64,000 nt of DNA. It comes from Coix lacryma-jobi var. lacryma-jobi (Eukaryota; Streptophyta; Magnoliopsida; Poales; Poaceae). Positions 37,174-48,546 of the stretch are shown in pieces. How positions within the stretch are numbered: the first letter of the stretch is position 1; every line of letters begins with the position of its first letter. The notes beneath the pieces are model-generated. The model was not told the DNA's origin. It saw nothing but the letters and a program-made list of their open reading frames with translations, and searched no databases. The position numbers were made by a program, and so were the translations under genes. The stretch is from positions 5,390,252-5,454,251 of the forward strand of contig CM019825.1 in assembly GCA_009763385.1 (NCBI GenBank). Reading direction: 5' to 3'.

Positions 37174-38111
37174 GCTGTCCCCGAGCACTTTGCATCCATT
37201 GTGCTGGGCGTCGTGAAGTCTTCCGAGCAGGTTGGGTCTGGTCGCACGTCAGTGTAGGTGTCTTCCGACCAGGTCGCCTGGTCGCGGTTGCACTTGTAGT
37301 AGGCTTCCGACCAGGTTAGGCTGGTCGCGAACGTAGCAGCCTTAGCTGTAGCCGAAGTGCAGCCGTGTGGAGTATTCTGCGATGTCCTGCAAAAAGGATG
37401 CAAGGTGCTGCAAGAAATTTTTTGAAGATCTTTCATCTGGTGAAGTGTATCCACTTTGGACGCAGCCAGACATCAGCAGCCGATGGCGTTCCGGTTAAAG
37501 TCCGAGCTGGTCCACATCAAGTTGTAAAAAAAGAAAAAGATGAACAATACATTCACCGCTAGGTGAAGTGTATCCACTTAGTCCCCGAGTTTGGGAGTAG
37601 GTGTTGTAGGCACGTGGTAGCAAGCTTGTAATTTTTCTGCATGAAACAGAGTTATTTTTACAGAAGAAAAAATGACGTGTGTACACGTAGTCCTCGGGCC
37701 TGCTGTGAGAAGCAGCATGGTTCTTGTAGCAGGGCCAAAGAAAATGCATTAGTGTAAATGTGAGGGGAGAGTCCCCGAGGTTGAAGTTTGGAGATCTATA
37801 GTCCCCAGGTGTTACTGTAGAGTCAACCAGGAACCGTAGAGCTTACTGTTCCCCTGAAATGGACATTCGAACTAGTGGGGGTGGTCAGTCCCCGTACATT
37901 AGTATCGCATGTACTGGCGCAAAGTAAATGAAATTGAAGAAATAATGAGGGCGAACGGACAGGCCGTTTTGGCAAACCAATAGCCCTTTGGCCCACTAAA
38001 GGAGATGCGGAACGAGCACGCGCATGCGGTTACCGCAGGCGACGTGGCGGTCGTGGGAATGAAGGGCCCGGGTTCCCAGGAACCCTGGAGCTGAAGAGTC
38101 GGGCCGCTCCG
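37174..38111 (+). promoter_or_regulatory. Upstream region of the antisense gene, with repeats
   Basis: Three imperfect copies of a cttccgaccaggt...ctggtcgc unit lie between 37217 and 37335, and a gtccccgag-type phrase recurs through the region. No coding frame is recognised. It ends at a TATA box for the plus-strand gene, so it probably acts as that gene's promoter. Confidence 0.45.
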
Positions 38112-38119
38112 TATAAAAG
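38112..38119 (+). promoter_or_regulatory. TATA box of the antisense gene
   Basis: TATAAAAG in a GC-rich setting, 143 bp before the ATG at 38262 and followed by a CT-rich leader. It points to transcription of the plus strand, opposite to the retrotransposon. Confidence 0.65.
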
Positions 38120-38261
38120 GGGAAGCGAACAGCGGCGGTTCCCCACTTGTTCCTTGTGCTCTCACCTCAAAGCCCTCGTCTCCTCCACTTCCTTCGTTCA
38201 CAAGAGCGCTAATCCACTATAGCAACAGATCTGAATCTAGATCCGCACTTCGTCGTTGTCG

Positions 38262-41200
38262 ATGGCGGGCGGAAGGCGTACTCGCGGGGGCGCGACGAAG
38301 GCGAAGAAGACCGCAAAGGCAAAGTCCGACGACCGCATCGAGGTGCCAGTCTGGGCGCGCGGGTGGACGCGGAGTGTTCTCCGCCGGGAGAATCTGGAGG
38401 AGCTCGTCTTCGCCGGTCTGCTGCTTGACAGCGTCACCGGCGACTGGAGGGAGGCGTACCTGGAGGACTGGCCGACGCCAAACACTTCGGAGCTCGTCGT
38501 CTTCGAAGCTTTCTTCAGGTGCGGGTTCGGAATCCCGGTCCACCCCTTCCTCCATGGCCTGCTGGAGTACTACCAGGTCGCGCTGTGCAACTTGACCCCC
38601 AATACAATGTTGCACATCGCAGTCTTCATCCATTACTGCGAGACGTATCTGGGCATCGAGCCTCACTTCGACCTCTTCCGCCACTTCTTCCGCCTGAAGA
38701 TCAACGATACTGGAGCGTCGGACATCGTCGGGTCTCGGGTCGGTGTACCTCCAGCTCTGGGACGGGATGGTGGAGAAGTACATCGCAATGCCGCTGCCTT
38801 CAAAGGCGATGGAGTACAAGCCCAAGTGGTTCTACATCCATCAGGAGGCGCCGAGGCCACCCTGCGACCCGGCCTTCGAGCCGAAGGTGATGCCGTCGTG
38901 GTCGGAGCGTCCCGGCGCGGCGACGATGGAGCAAGTGGAGGAGCTTTTGAAGCTGGTCGACAAGCAGTGCGTCGATGGGGTGGCGGTGGCGTCAAACTTC
39001 ATCAAGAGGCGCTGCCAGCCCTGCAAGGAAAGGGCGCACCCGTACGCTGGTGACGCGGAGGACCAGACGCGGGAAGCACCGGAGCCTCTGTCGTCAGAGG
39101 AGGTATTCCTGCGGGTCGATGCACTGTTCGACCTGCAGAAGAGGAAGAAACTGGAGTACTTGCGGAAGTCGTACTCCCTGGAGTACCCTCCGCCGAAAGT
39201 TAGTATCTTTGCCCTGCATGTGTTTGTTGAAATGTGAAACTGAATACTGAAGGTCGTAAAATTGTGGCGCAGGGTCGGGCGGCGTTTGTGTCGCAAGCGC
39301 CATCGAAGGCGTGGCCGAAGGGCGTTGACTCACGGCGGGAAGACGTGAGCGACGGCAACGGTCGCGGCACGGCGGAGGTCGACGTGGAGGAGATCGAAGA
39401 CAGCGGCGGTGAGGGGAGCCGAGTCCCCGAGTCCCAGTCTGGTGGGCGGCGGGCCCGCGCTGATCCGAAAGGAAAGCGTCAGGCCGCCCCTGCAAAAAAG
39501 AGGAAGGTGTCGCTAGAGACTGGCGGCGCCTTCACCATTGATGAAGAGGCGGCAAAGCATCGCCGCGTTGTCTTCGACTGGTCGGACGACGCATCTGACA
39601 GTGAAGACGATGTCCCGCTGAGTGCCCGTCGCAGGCAAGGGTCCTCGGCGGGGCGCAGAAGCAGAGCGGCGAAGGCGAAGGCGAAGCCGAAAACGACAGG
39701 GTCACCGGAGCAGGCGTCGGAGCTCCGGGAGTCGTATGGAGGGGCAACTGGTGCGCCCGAACCGCAGGAGGAGTCCGCGGGCAGTGGCGCACGTCCACGC
39801 TCCTGTCGCTTCTCCCAAGAGAAGAAGGTGTCGGACCTGTAAGTGTCCCCTGCTCATCTTATGATTCTTACCCTAGTCGGATCTCGTCGTTGATGATATG
39901 CCCATGCCCTTTGCAGGTCGGTGGATGCCGAAGAGGTGCCGGACACCGAAGGCGGTGGTCGGAGGGAGGCGAGTCCTCCGGTGGAGGCAGAGATTGGCGG
40001 GTCAGCGAAGTCAGCCGCGCCGGAGGAGGCGCCAGAGGCGGCGGTGGACGTCGAGGCGTCCACAGTCCCCGAGCCTCGGGGGGCGGAGCAGCCAGAGGCG
40101 TCTGGAGTCCCCGAGCCTCAGGAGGCAGAGCAGCGAGCGTCCCCAACGCCTGGGGGAAGTTCTGGAGGAGGCGTCGCGGCGGGAAGTGCTGCAGCTCCGG
40201 TGGCCGGGTCCTTCGGTCGTCGCGCCCGGGGGACGAAGAGGAAGGTGGCACCGCCTGCCTCGCCGGAGATCGAGCGTCCGGAGGAAGACCCGCATCGGCG
40301 TCCTGTCCGTCGTTTCCGCGTTGATGGCGATGAGGTCGTCGAAGTTGATGACGAGGCGGCGAGCGCGGCGACGGACGCCGTGATCGGAGACGCGTCGAAG
40401 CTACTGGAGAGGATCCAGGTGAGTACGTTGACCTCTTCATGTTGTCTCTCTGGATGGCCTTTGTTCATGCTGGTCGTCGTTTCCCTGCAGTACCTGTTGA
40501 AGGTTGGGGAGGAGCGTAAGCTCGCCCTTGACCGGGTGGCGCCGATGGCAGAAGAGAACGACCAGCTTTGGGCGGAGGTAAAGCGCGTCGAGGGCCAGTT
40601 TGCTGGCTTGGAGGCGCATCTGGAGGATGCCCACGCACGTTCTCGGGAGCTTGAGGAGATCATCCAGCAGCAGGGGCAGGAGAACTTCCAGCTTCAGCTG
40701 CGGGCCGATAAGGCCGACGAGTTCGCTGCACATAAGTCGGCGATGCTATACTCCCTTTTGCTTAGTACGCCATCTGGTCGGAGTCCTGAATCGTGGAATT
40801 GTCTTCGCAGAGGCGATGCAGGCAGGCAAGGAGAAGCGTCTCCTGGCCGAGGAGAAGGCGAAGTCCGACAAGGAGGTGCGGAAGTGGCAGGTCATGCACG
40901 CCTGTGAGTATCCGTGGTGAAGCGTGGTCGGAGGTGGTCGTCGTCTTACCCTTTGTTTTGGCGTTTGCAGTTTACCGGGAAAACATGAAAATGCAATTTG
41001 CAGATCTGCAATGACATATTGACGATTACCATGAGCGCTTCTGGTCGTTGGCGGAGGAGGTGGCCCCGTTGGTGCAGTGCATCGATGAGGAGCCTTTCTT
41101 CCCGGCGGAGAAGGAGCAGCGCATCGGCGACCATGTCGTCCAGAAGGCGCGTGGCCCGTGGGGGCGCTTCCACGCATACACCAAGGCGGCGGCGCAGAGT

Positions 41201-41383
41201 GTGGCGGCTCATGGCCTCGCCATTCTTTGTTCGCATTATCCGCGGATGGAGATGTCGAGGCTGGGCGCTGGCTTTGCGGCGAACACGTCGGAGGCCGAGA
41301 TGGAGCGTCTGGAGGAAGAAGCCGAGCCTGCCGCTGAAGCCCTCGTCGAAGGTGTAGACTTGTTCAGTGCCGGGCACCAGTAA
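38262..41383 (+). pseudogene. Opposite-strand gene of the gypsy element (putative gypsy-type transposon domain protein), intron-containing, decayed
   Basis: The N-terminal ~150 residues (VPVWARGW, ELVVFEAFFRCGFGIPVHPF, LLEYYQVALCNLTPN, YLGIEPHFDLFRHFFRLK) match the plant 'putative gypsy type transposon' domain (PF04195), by recognition. Exons: 38262-39198, 39273-39838, 39917-40418, 40491 to about 40764, 40811-40903 and 40971-41383. The introns at 39199, 39839, 40419 and 40904 are 67-78 bp with GT/GTAAGT/GTGAGT donors and cag acceptors, and phases match. The middle is acidic and basic low complexity with a PAKKRKV nuclear-localisation-type motif. The latter part (EENDQLWAEVKRVEGQ..., ARSRELEEIIQQQ) looks like coiled coil. 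Breaks: a one-base shift near 38735, an in-frame TGA at 41012-41014, and one gap of only 46 bp that is short for an intron. It converges on pol. Its molecular function is unknown. Confidence 0.8.
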
Positions 41384-41499
41384 TATGTATATTAGGAGAT
41401 AGTCTGTTAATATACTCTTGGGCAAACTGAATCAAAACTTGAAGCGAGTCGGCGTGTTTTTTTCGTTTCCCGAATTCCGCAGACCCAATGGTCGTGAGC

Positions 41500-42350
41500 C
41501 ATAGCGATGAACAGTTCGGCCTTGGGTTATCCCAGGATCCATAGCGTAGAGCGCAGAGCTCGTTTGGGCGTAGGAGTCAAGGGCGTCGCCCAAGGAACCT
41601 CTGCTGGCATCCCATAGCGCAGAGGGCAGGCGCTCGTGCACGCGTAGGGAGGTACCGCGGTCAGGGTCTTTTCCGAGAGGCTCGATCGTGGCGTGACGTG
41701 GGCGAATGGCGACCGTTGTCGAGCGCGTGGGTGGCGCGAACGCGAGGCACTGAGCTTATAACCTTAGAATTCTCAGCCCAAGGTATCCTTTCCTTCATAG
41801 CGCAGAGGGCGGGCACTCATGCACAAGTAGAGAGGTCAGGACAGCCCCTGAGAGAACTATTGGCCATCGTAGCGCAGAGGGCGGGCGCTCATGCACGCGT
41901 CCGATGGTGACAACAACCCCTGCTCTGAGTTTTCATCGGCATTAGTCAGGCTGCTTGAAGACCGAATGGAGAATGTGCGCATGACCGACGCATACAGGCA
42001 CTGGACGTATAGCCTCCGGGGATCTCAGCCCAAGTTTAGCCTTCCCTTCGTAGCGCAGAGGGCGGGCGCTCATGCACGTGTAGAGAGGTCAGGACGTCAC
42101 TTGGGAGGACTGCTGGCCACCATAGCGCAGAGGGCGGGCGCTCATGCACGCGTCCGGTGGTTACAGCAGCCCCTGCTCTGAGTCCCCATTAGCATCAGCC
42201 AGACTGTTTGGAGAAATTGGCGAGTCATCCGGATACGAGTTGGAGAAGTCGGCGAGCCGTCCGGAGACGGGTGGAGATGTCGGCGAGCCGTCCGGAGACG
42301 GGTGGAGATGTCGGCGAGCCGTCCGGAGACGGGTGGAGTGGTCGGCGAGT
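41500..42350. repeat. Minisatellite region between pol and the antisense gene
   Basis: Two repeat types. A 25-30 bp block, agcgcagagggcgggcgctc with variants, recurs at about 41613, 41799, 41870, 42052 and 42123. A 31-bp unit containing cgagccgtccggagacggg is tandemly repeated about four times from 42221 to 42350. Tandem repeats in the 3' region are a known habit of Tat-lineage elements. Confidence 0.88.
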
Positions 42351-42356
42351 CATCCC

Positions 42357-45300
42357 TTAAGCGTAGAACTTTCTGAGGTGCTCGATGCTCCAGGAGTTAG
42401 GTACGTCGATGCCTTCAAGGTCGGCGAGACGATAGGCGCCTGGTCGGGTGACTTCCTTCACCGTGTAGGGGTCGTCCCAATGCGAAGATAGTTTGTGCAG
42501 GCCGTCGGTCTTGAGTTTCCGCTTGAGGACGAGGTCGCCGACGATGAAGGATCGGTCTTTCACGTTGTGGTTATAGTAGCGGCGACCTCCTTCGAGATAC
42601 TTGGCGGTGCGGAGGCAACATGCAAGGCGCTCTTCTTCTAGGCGGTCGAGGTCATCGCAGCGAGCCTGGTCGAAGGCTTCCTCATCGTAGTTCTCAACGC
42701 GCGGAGAGCGGAAGACGACATCGGCAGGGATGACGGCTTCGGAGCCAAAGACCATGAAGTATGGCGAAACGTTGGTGCTGCGGCTGGGTTGAGTCCAGAG
42801 ACCCCCAGAGTACGGAGGGGAGCTCGCGCGTCCAGCGACCAGGGTGCTTCTCGTCTTTCTGGTAGAGGCGTTTCTTCAGGGCATCGAGGATCATGCCATT
42901 GGCACGTTCGGCCTGGCCGTTGGCTCGAGGATGGGCGATGGAGACATACTTGAAGAGGATGCTGTGGCCTTCACAGAAGTCCCAGAAGACGTTGCCGGTG
43001 AAGTTGGAGCCGAGGTCGGTGATAATGGAGTTCAGGAGACCGAAACGATGGATTATTTAGTCGATGAAGGAGACGGCATTTTCGGCGGTCGCCTTGGTGA
43101 TTGGTTTTGCTTCGATCCATTTGGAGAATTTATCGACGGCGACGTAGATCCACTTGAAGTTTCCCGGAGCTGGTCGGAAAGGGCCGATCATGTCAAGTCC
43201 CCAGCAGGCGATGGGCCACGAGGCTGGGATTGCTTGGAGTTCTTGTGCAGGAACGTGGCTTTGCTTGGCGAAGAATTGGCACCCCTCACAGGTGCGGACG
43301 AGCTGTTCAGCATCAGCGACCGCTGATGGCCAGTAGAACCCTGCGCGAAAGGCTTTACGTACCAACGTCTTTGCAGCTGCGTGGTTCCCACATTCGCCGG
43401 CGTGGATGTCGAAAAGGGTTTCGAGGCCATCTTCTCTGGAGACGCATTTTTGGAGCACTTCATTTCTGGAGTTCTTGCGCATGAGTGCGCCGTCGACCAG
43501 TACTTAATTGTTGACACGGCGAATAAGGCGCTCGGCTTCCGTCTTGTCTGCGGGGACAAGGTTTGCGGAGAGATACTTGATGAAGTCCTCACGCCAATCG
43601 GGCGGTGTTGTAGGAACGGCGGCGACCAGTTGATCTGTCGGCGGAAGTGGAGTCGTGGCGTCCGTGGGTGAGCCGAGGACTGAGTGATCGGCGATGGAGG
43701 GCTCGAGCAGGTCGTGGACGAATATGCCCGCGGGGGCCGGGGATCTTGACGACGCCAACTTGGAGAGCTCGTCGGCCGCCTGGTTCCGATCCCGCGGTAG
43801 ATGATGGTATTCGATACCGAAGAATTTACCTTCAATTTTCCGGATGGCGGTGCAGTAGGTGTTTATCTTGTTGTTGGAGCAATTCCAGTCCTTGTTGAGC
43901 TGGTTGATGACGAGGGCGGAGTCACCGTAGACCATAAGGCGCTTGACGCCTAGCTCGCTCGCGATATGGAGACCATGGAGGGCGGCTTCATACTCGGCGG
44001 CGTTGTTGGAGGCTGGAAAGAGTAGCCGTAAAGCGTAGCGGAGCATTTCACCGGAGGGAGATTTGAAGAGGAGATCGGCGTCGGCGCCATGCAAGGTGAG
44101 GGAGCCGTCGAAGAAGAGGGTCCAGTGTTCTGGCGCTTCCGGCGGTACTGGGGTTTGGAGATCCGTCCATTCGGCGATGAAGTCGGCGAGTGCTTGTGAC
44201 TTGATTGTCTGGCAACCTTGAAAGGCGATGTCGTAGGAGCCGAGCTTGATAGACCACTTGATGATGCGTCCCGTAGCGTCCTTGTTGCGAAGTATGTCCC
44301 CGAGGGGGAATTCCGTGACGACGGTGACCCGCTCGGAGCTTTGGAAGTAATGGTGTAGCTTGCGTGTAGTAATAAGGACCGCATAGAGGAGCTTTTGTAC
44401 CTGGGGGTACCAAGTTTTGGAGTCATTTAATACCTCGCTGACGAAGTAGCAGGGTCGCTGGACGGGGTAGGTATGACCGTCTTCCTCGCGTTCGACGACG
44501 ATAACGGAGCTGGCGACCTGATTTGTGGCGGCGATGTAGAGCAGCAAGGGCTCCTTCTCCTTAGGCGCGGCGAGCACAGGAGGCTGCGTGAGGTACTTCT
44601 TCAGGGCAGAAAAGGCGCGATCGGCTTCGGCGTCCCGAACAAATTTTTCGCCAGCCTTGAGGAGCTTGAAGAAGGGTAGCCCCTTTTCACCGAGCCTGGA
44701 GATGAAGCGGCTGAGGGACGCCATGCACCCAGTGAGCTTCTGGATGTCCTTCACGTTAGAGGGAGCTCGCATACGGAGGATGACCGAAGTCTTGTCGGGG
44801 TTTGGGCGAATGCCGTCGCGGCTAACGATGTTGCCGAGGAGGTTTCCAGATGACACGCCGAAGATGCACTTGTTGGGGTTGAGTTTCCACTTGAATCTGT
44901 TGAGGGCTTTAAAGGTTGCCTCGAGGTCGGAGATGAGAGTGTCGGTGGTGCGAGTCTTGACGACGACGTCATCCACGTAAGCTTCGACTTTCTCCGGGAT
45001 GAGGTCCTTCAGGCAATCCTGGATTGCACGCTGGTACGTGGCTCCGGCGTTCTTCAGCCCGAACGACATGGTCGTGTAGCAGAAGGCGCCGAAAGGCGTG
45101 ATGAACGCCGTTTTGATCTGGTCTTCTACCTTCAAAGCAATTTGATGGTAACCGGAATAGCAATCAAGAAAGGAGAGAAGTTCACACCCGGCGGTAGAGT
45201 CAACGACCTCGTCGATGCGAGGGAGGAGGAAGGGGTCCTTAGGGCAGTGCTTATTGAGATCGATGTAATCAACGCACATACGCCATTCTTTATTCTTTTT

Positions 45301-45660
45301 TAGTACAAGAACCGGGTTGGTGAGCCAATCCGGGTGATACACCTCTTTGATAAAACCGGCAGCTAGGAGCCGGGTGAGCTCTACCCTAATTGCTTCCTTC
45401 CTATCTGGCGCGAAGCGACAAAGCTTTTGGCGAACCGGCCTGGTGGTTGAGGAGACGTTCAGGGGGTGCTCGACGAACTTCCGTGGAACTCCAGGCATGT
45501 CCGCTGGTTTCCAGGCGAACACGTCAACGTTGCTCCGTAGGAAGCTGACGAGCGCGTCTTCCTATTTGCGGTCGAGGTTGGTGCCGATGACGGCAGTCTT
45601 CTCCGGAGTGCCATCCACCAGGGCCACCTGCTTTTCGTGTCCTTCGACTTCTTGCTGGAG
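42357..45660 (-). pseudogene. Gypsy pol: RT, double RNase H, integrase, broken
   Basis: The reverse transcriptase has LVLKKNKEWRMCVDY, FLDCYSGYHQIAL, FGLKNAGATYQR and catalytic YVDD. A first RNase H follows. Next is a second, archaeal-type RNase H (WTLFFDGSL, NNAAEYEAALHGL, VYGDSALVINQL), which marks the Tat lineage. The integrase has the HHCC zinc site (HAGECGNHAAAKTL ... CEGC), core acidic residues in AVDKFSKW, ITDLGSNF and ANGQAERANG, and a C-terminal SH3-like part (FIVGDLVLKRK). Defects: TAG at 45562-45564, stops at 43504 and about 43057, and a frameshift in a run of five bases near 42803. The largest open part is 43504-45522. Confidence 0.9.
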
Positions 45661-47913
45661 CGTTGGTCGGAGGTCTCCGGGATCTCGAGATCATCGGGGC
45701 GGAGCTTGGCGGCGTCGGCGATGCAGTCTTGGGCGCCCTGGAGCTGTTGGCATGTCTCGACGGAGTTGATTGTCTCCTGCTCGCACTCGTACGCCACTTG
45801 GAGATTTGCCCGAACGCTGAGGATGCCTTTCTTCGTTGGCATCTTGAGCACGAGGTAGGCGTAATGTGGAACAGCCATGAGCTTGGAGAGCGTCGGGCGA
45901 CCGAGGATGGCGTGGTAGGCGGTGTCGAAGTCGGCGACGATGAAGGTGATGTACTCCTAACGGAAGTGGTCGAAGGTGCCGAACTTCACTGGGAGGGTTA
46001 TCTGTCCGACGGGCATGGAGGGTTTACCTGGTACGATGCCCCAGAAGGGGAAATTAGCCGGGAACAGATCTCGCTTGGAGTAGTCGAGCTCGCGGAACGC
46101 CGATGAGAAGATGATGTTGAGGGCGCTTCCGCCGTCGACGAGGACTTTGCGGTAGCGGCAGTTGGAGATCACCGGGTCGATGACGAGAGGAAAACGTCCT
46201 GGGTACTTGTCGTCCGACCACTGGTCCTCCCTGGAGAAGGTGATGGAGCGCTTCGACCAGTCGAGGTGGTGGACGTTGGCGGGGTCGTCGTTGATGGCCG
46301 CCACGGAGGCGATATCGCGGCGTACTTGGCGTCGCTTCTGCTCGGTCTCAATGACGACGTTGCCACCGAAGATGGAGAGTGTCCTTGCCGGTGCTCGGAA
46401 GGCGGGCTCATGTGCGTTGGCGTCCTTGTCCTTGTCGTTGTCGTTTCGAGGCCGCTTGTCGTCGCTATCACGGACATTACGGGCGATGGTGTCGCACTCA
46501 CACATGGAGTGCTTGGCTCCTTTGTGGAGAGGACAGGGACCGTTGAGGAGCTTCTCATAGTCGTTGTCGTAGGTGCGCTTCGGCCGAGTATTGGTGTTGG
46601 TGATGTAGCGACGGTCGCGTCGACGGTGATCCGTCCTCTGTCGAGAGGATTCCGGGCGATCATGACGGCGGTCCCAATCATCGCGGTGGTCGCGCTGCCC
46701 GGAGCTGTGGTCGCGTCCTTCATTGCGTCGTTCATTGCGACGGTCATCATCATGACGGCGCTCCTGGGATCGTGACCGGCGACGTGGGCGTTCATGGTGG
46801 CGATGGGCGTCGTCGGCGTCGGCGTAGGAGTTGGCGATCGTCATCAATTCGGTGACAGTAGCTACCTTCTTCCGGATGATCTTGTCGCGGAGCTCCTTGT
46901 GGCGTAGGCCGTTGGAGAACGTGGAGATAGCTTCCGCGTCGGTGATCTCTGGAATCGTGAGGCGCATGTTGGAGAATCGTCGAATGTAGCTTCAGAGGCC
47001 TTCGTTATGCTCCTGGTGGACGTTTTGGAGATCATAACGCGTTCCTGGTTGGACACAGGTAGCGTTGTATGTCTTGACGAAGACTTCCTTCAATTGCTCC
47101 CAGGTGTCGATGGAGTTCTCGGCGAGCTTGTGGAGCCAGCTGTTGGCCGAAGACGATAGCATCACAGGGAGGTACTTGGCCATCACGTTGGATCCTCCGC
47201 GGGCTGCTTGAATGGCTATTTCGTACGTGGTGAGCCACTGCTCCAGGTTGGCCTTCCCATCGTACTTGTCCACCGTGGTGACCTTGAAGCCCTGAGGCTA
47301 TTGGACAGTTCGGAGCCAGGAGGTGAAAGGGCGTGGCCCTGTCGAGGCGTCGGGAGCCGGAGCTCGATTGTGGGCACGATTGCCTTGAGAGACTTCTTGG
47401 TCGGGACGTGGCGGCGATCGGCGTCGGCGCGAAGGATGTGGGCTTGGTGGCGTCCCGCTGTACGACGATCCGGATGGAGAGGGATAGCGCCCCTTTTCGT
47501 TGCACTGCACGGCAGCGGCCTTGACGTGGGCGCCAACCTTCTAAAGTTCCGGAGTTACCGGAAGCTTGGAGAGTTCGTTGTAGACGATGGCGAGGTTGGC
47601 GCTTGGGGTTGGGTAGACGGGTTGATCATCGACCCTGTCGAACTCGTAGATGAGGTCACGGCCTCCAGCATGGTCGCGTTCCCGACGTCGTTCGTTGTCG
47701 CGATGCTCCCGGTCGTGGCGCTCCTGGTCGCGTCGTTCCTGGTCGCGTCGTTCGTCATCACGCCGGCGTTGCCGGTCGATGTTGCGTTGCTCCCGATTGG
47801 CGCGTTCGCCTTCCGCTTCATTCGGTGGTGGAGGACTGTCGGCGGAGACGTTGAAGATGATGCCGCCGCGATACGGCGGGAAGGTGGCCCCGGAGTCGGT
47901 GGAGATGACGGTC
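45661..47913 (-). pseudogene. Gypsy gag and protease, broken
   Basis: One reading frame is interrupted by stops at 47541, 47298, 46992 and 45957, and shifts near 45690 before pol. Recognisable parts: a charged N-terminal region rich in DERR repeats, the gag core (DKYDGKANLEQWLTTYE, ANSWLHKLAENSIDTW, YIRRFSNMRLTIPEI), a basic RRRSRSQERRHDDDRR region, then the aspartic protease (VLVDGGSALNIIF, ILGRPTL). The first gag residues (MAGDGSTSSTTSSGSNN) lie apart at 51419-51487, separated by the LTR-like insertion. Confidence 0.85.
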
Positions 47914-48546
47914 TGTAACACCCTGGGTGTTAAATTAATTAAAATAAATTAGAATTTAATAAGAAAATGGCCAAAATCCTAGATGGAGGAATAATCTAAC
48001 CAGATGTTTGTTGCATTCATGCCATTGCACAGTTTTTATTGGGTGAAAAATAAATTTATTAAACCCGAATAGGGTGAACCAAATTTATTCTATTTAGACA
48101 ATAAATAAAAGCTTATGAAAAGTTTACAAAATTTTCAAACTCAAACTCTTATTTGCAAAACCTAGGAAAAATATTGCTAAAATTTCCAAACATGTTTTAT
48201 TTCAAACAGATTTGGTTTTGATTTCCAAAACAATTTGCAAAAGAATTCGGAAAAGAAAATAGCAAAAGAAAGGAAAAGAGCATTGGGCTCAATCCTCATT
48301 TCTCCCTCTCATCCATTTTTTTTCGGCCCAGCCGCCTGGCCGCTTCCCCCTCCCTACCTTCACCGGCCCACGACGGCCCGCTGTCGAGCCGCCCTGCTCC
48401 CAGGCGCCACGCCCCTTCCCTCACCAGATCGTCCCCGTGGCCGCCCACAGGCCACCTCTCCCTCTCTGCGCACCGTGGCCCGCTTGTCATCCTTGCGCCC
48501 TCGCTGACCGGTGGGGCCACCTTGTCGGCGTTATCCTCTTCCTTCC

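Noticed and set aside
43381..47918. Plus-strand frames opposite gypsy gag-pol
   Set aside because: No domains; they mirror the minus-strand coding sequence, which carries all retroviral-type motifs.
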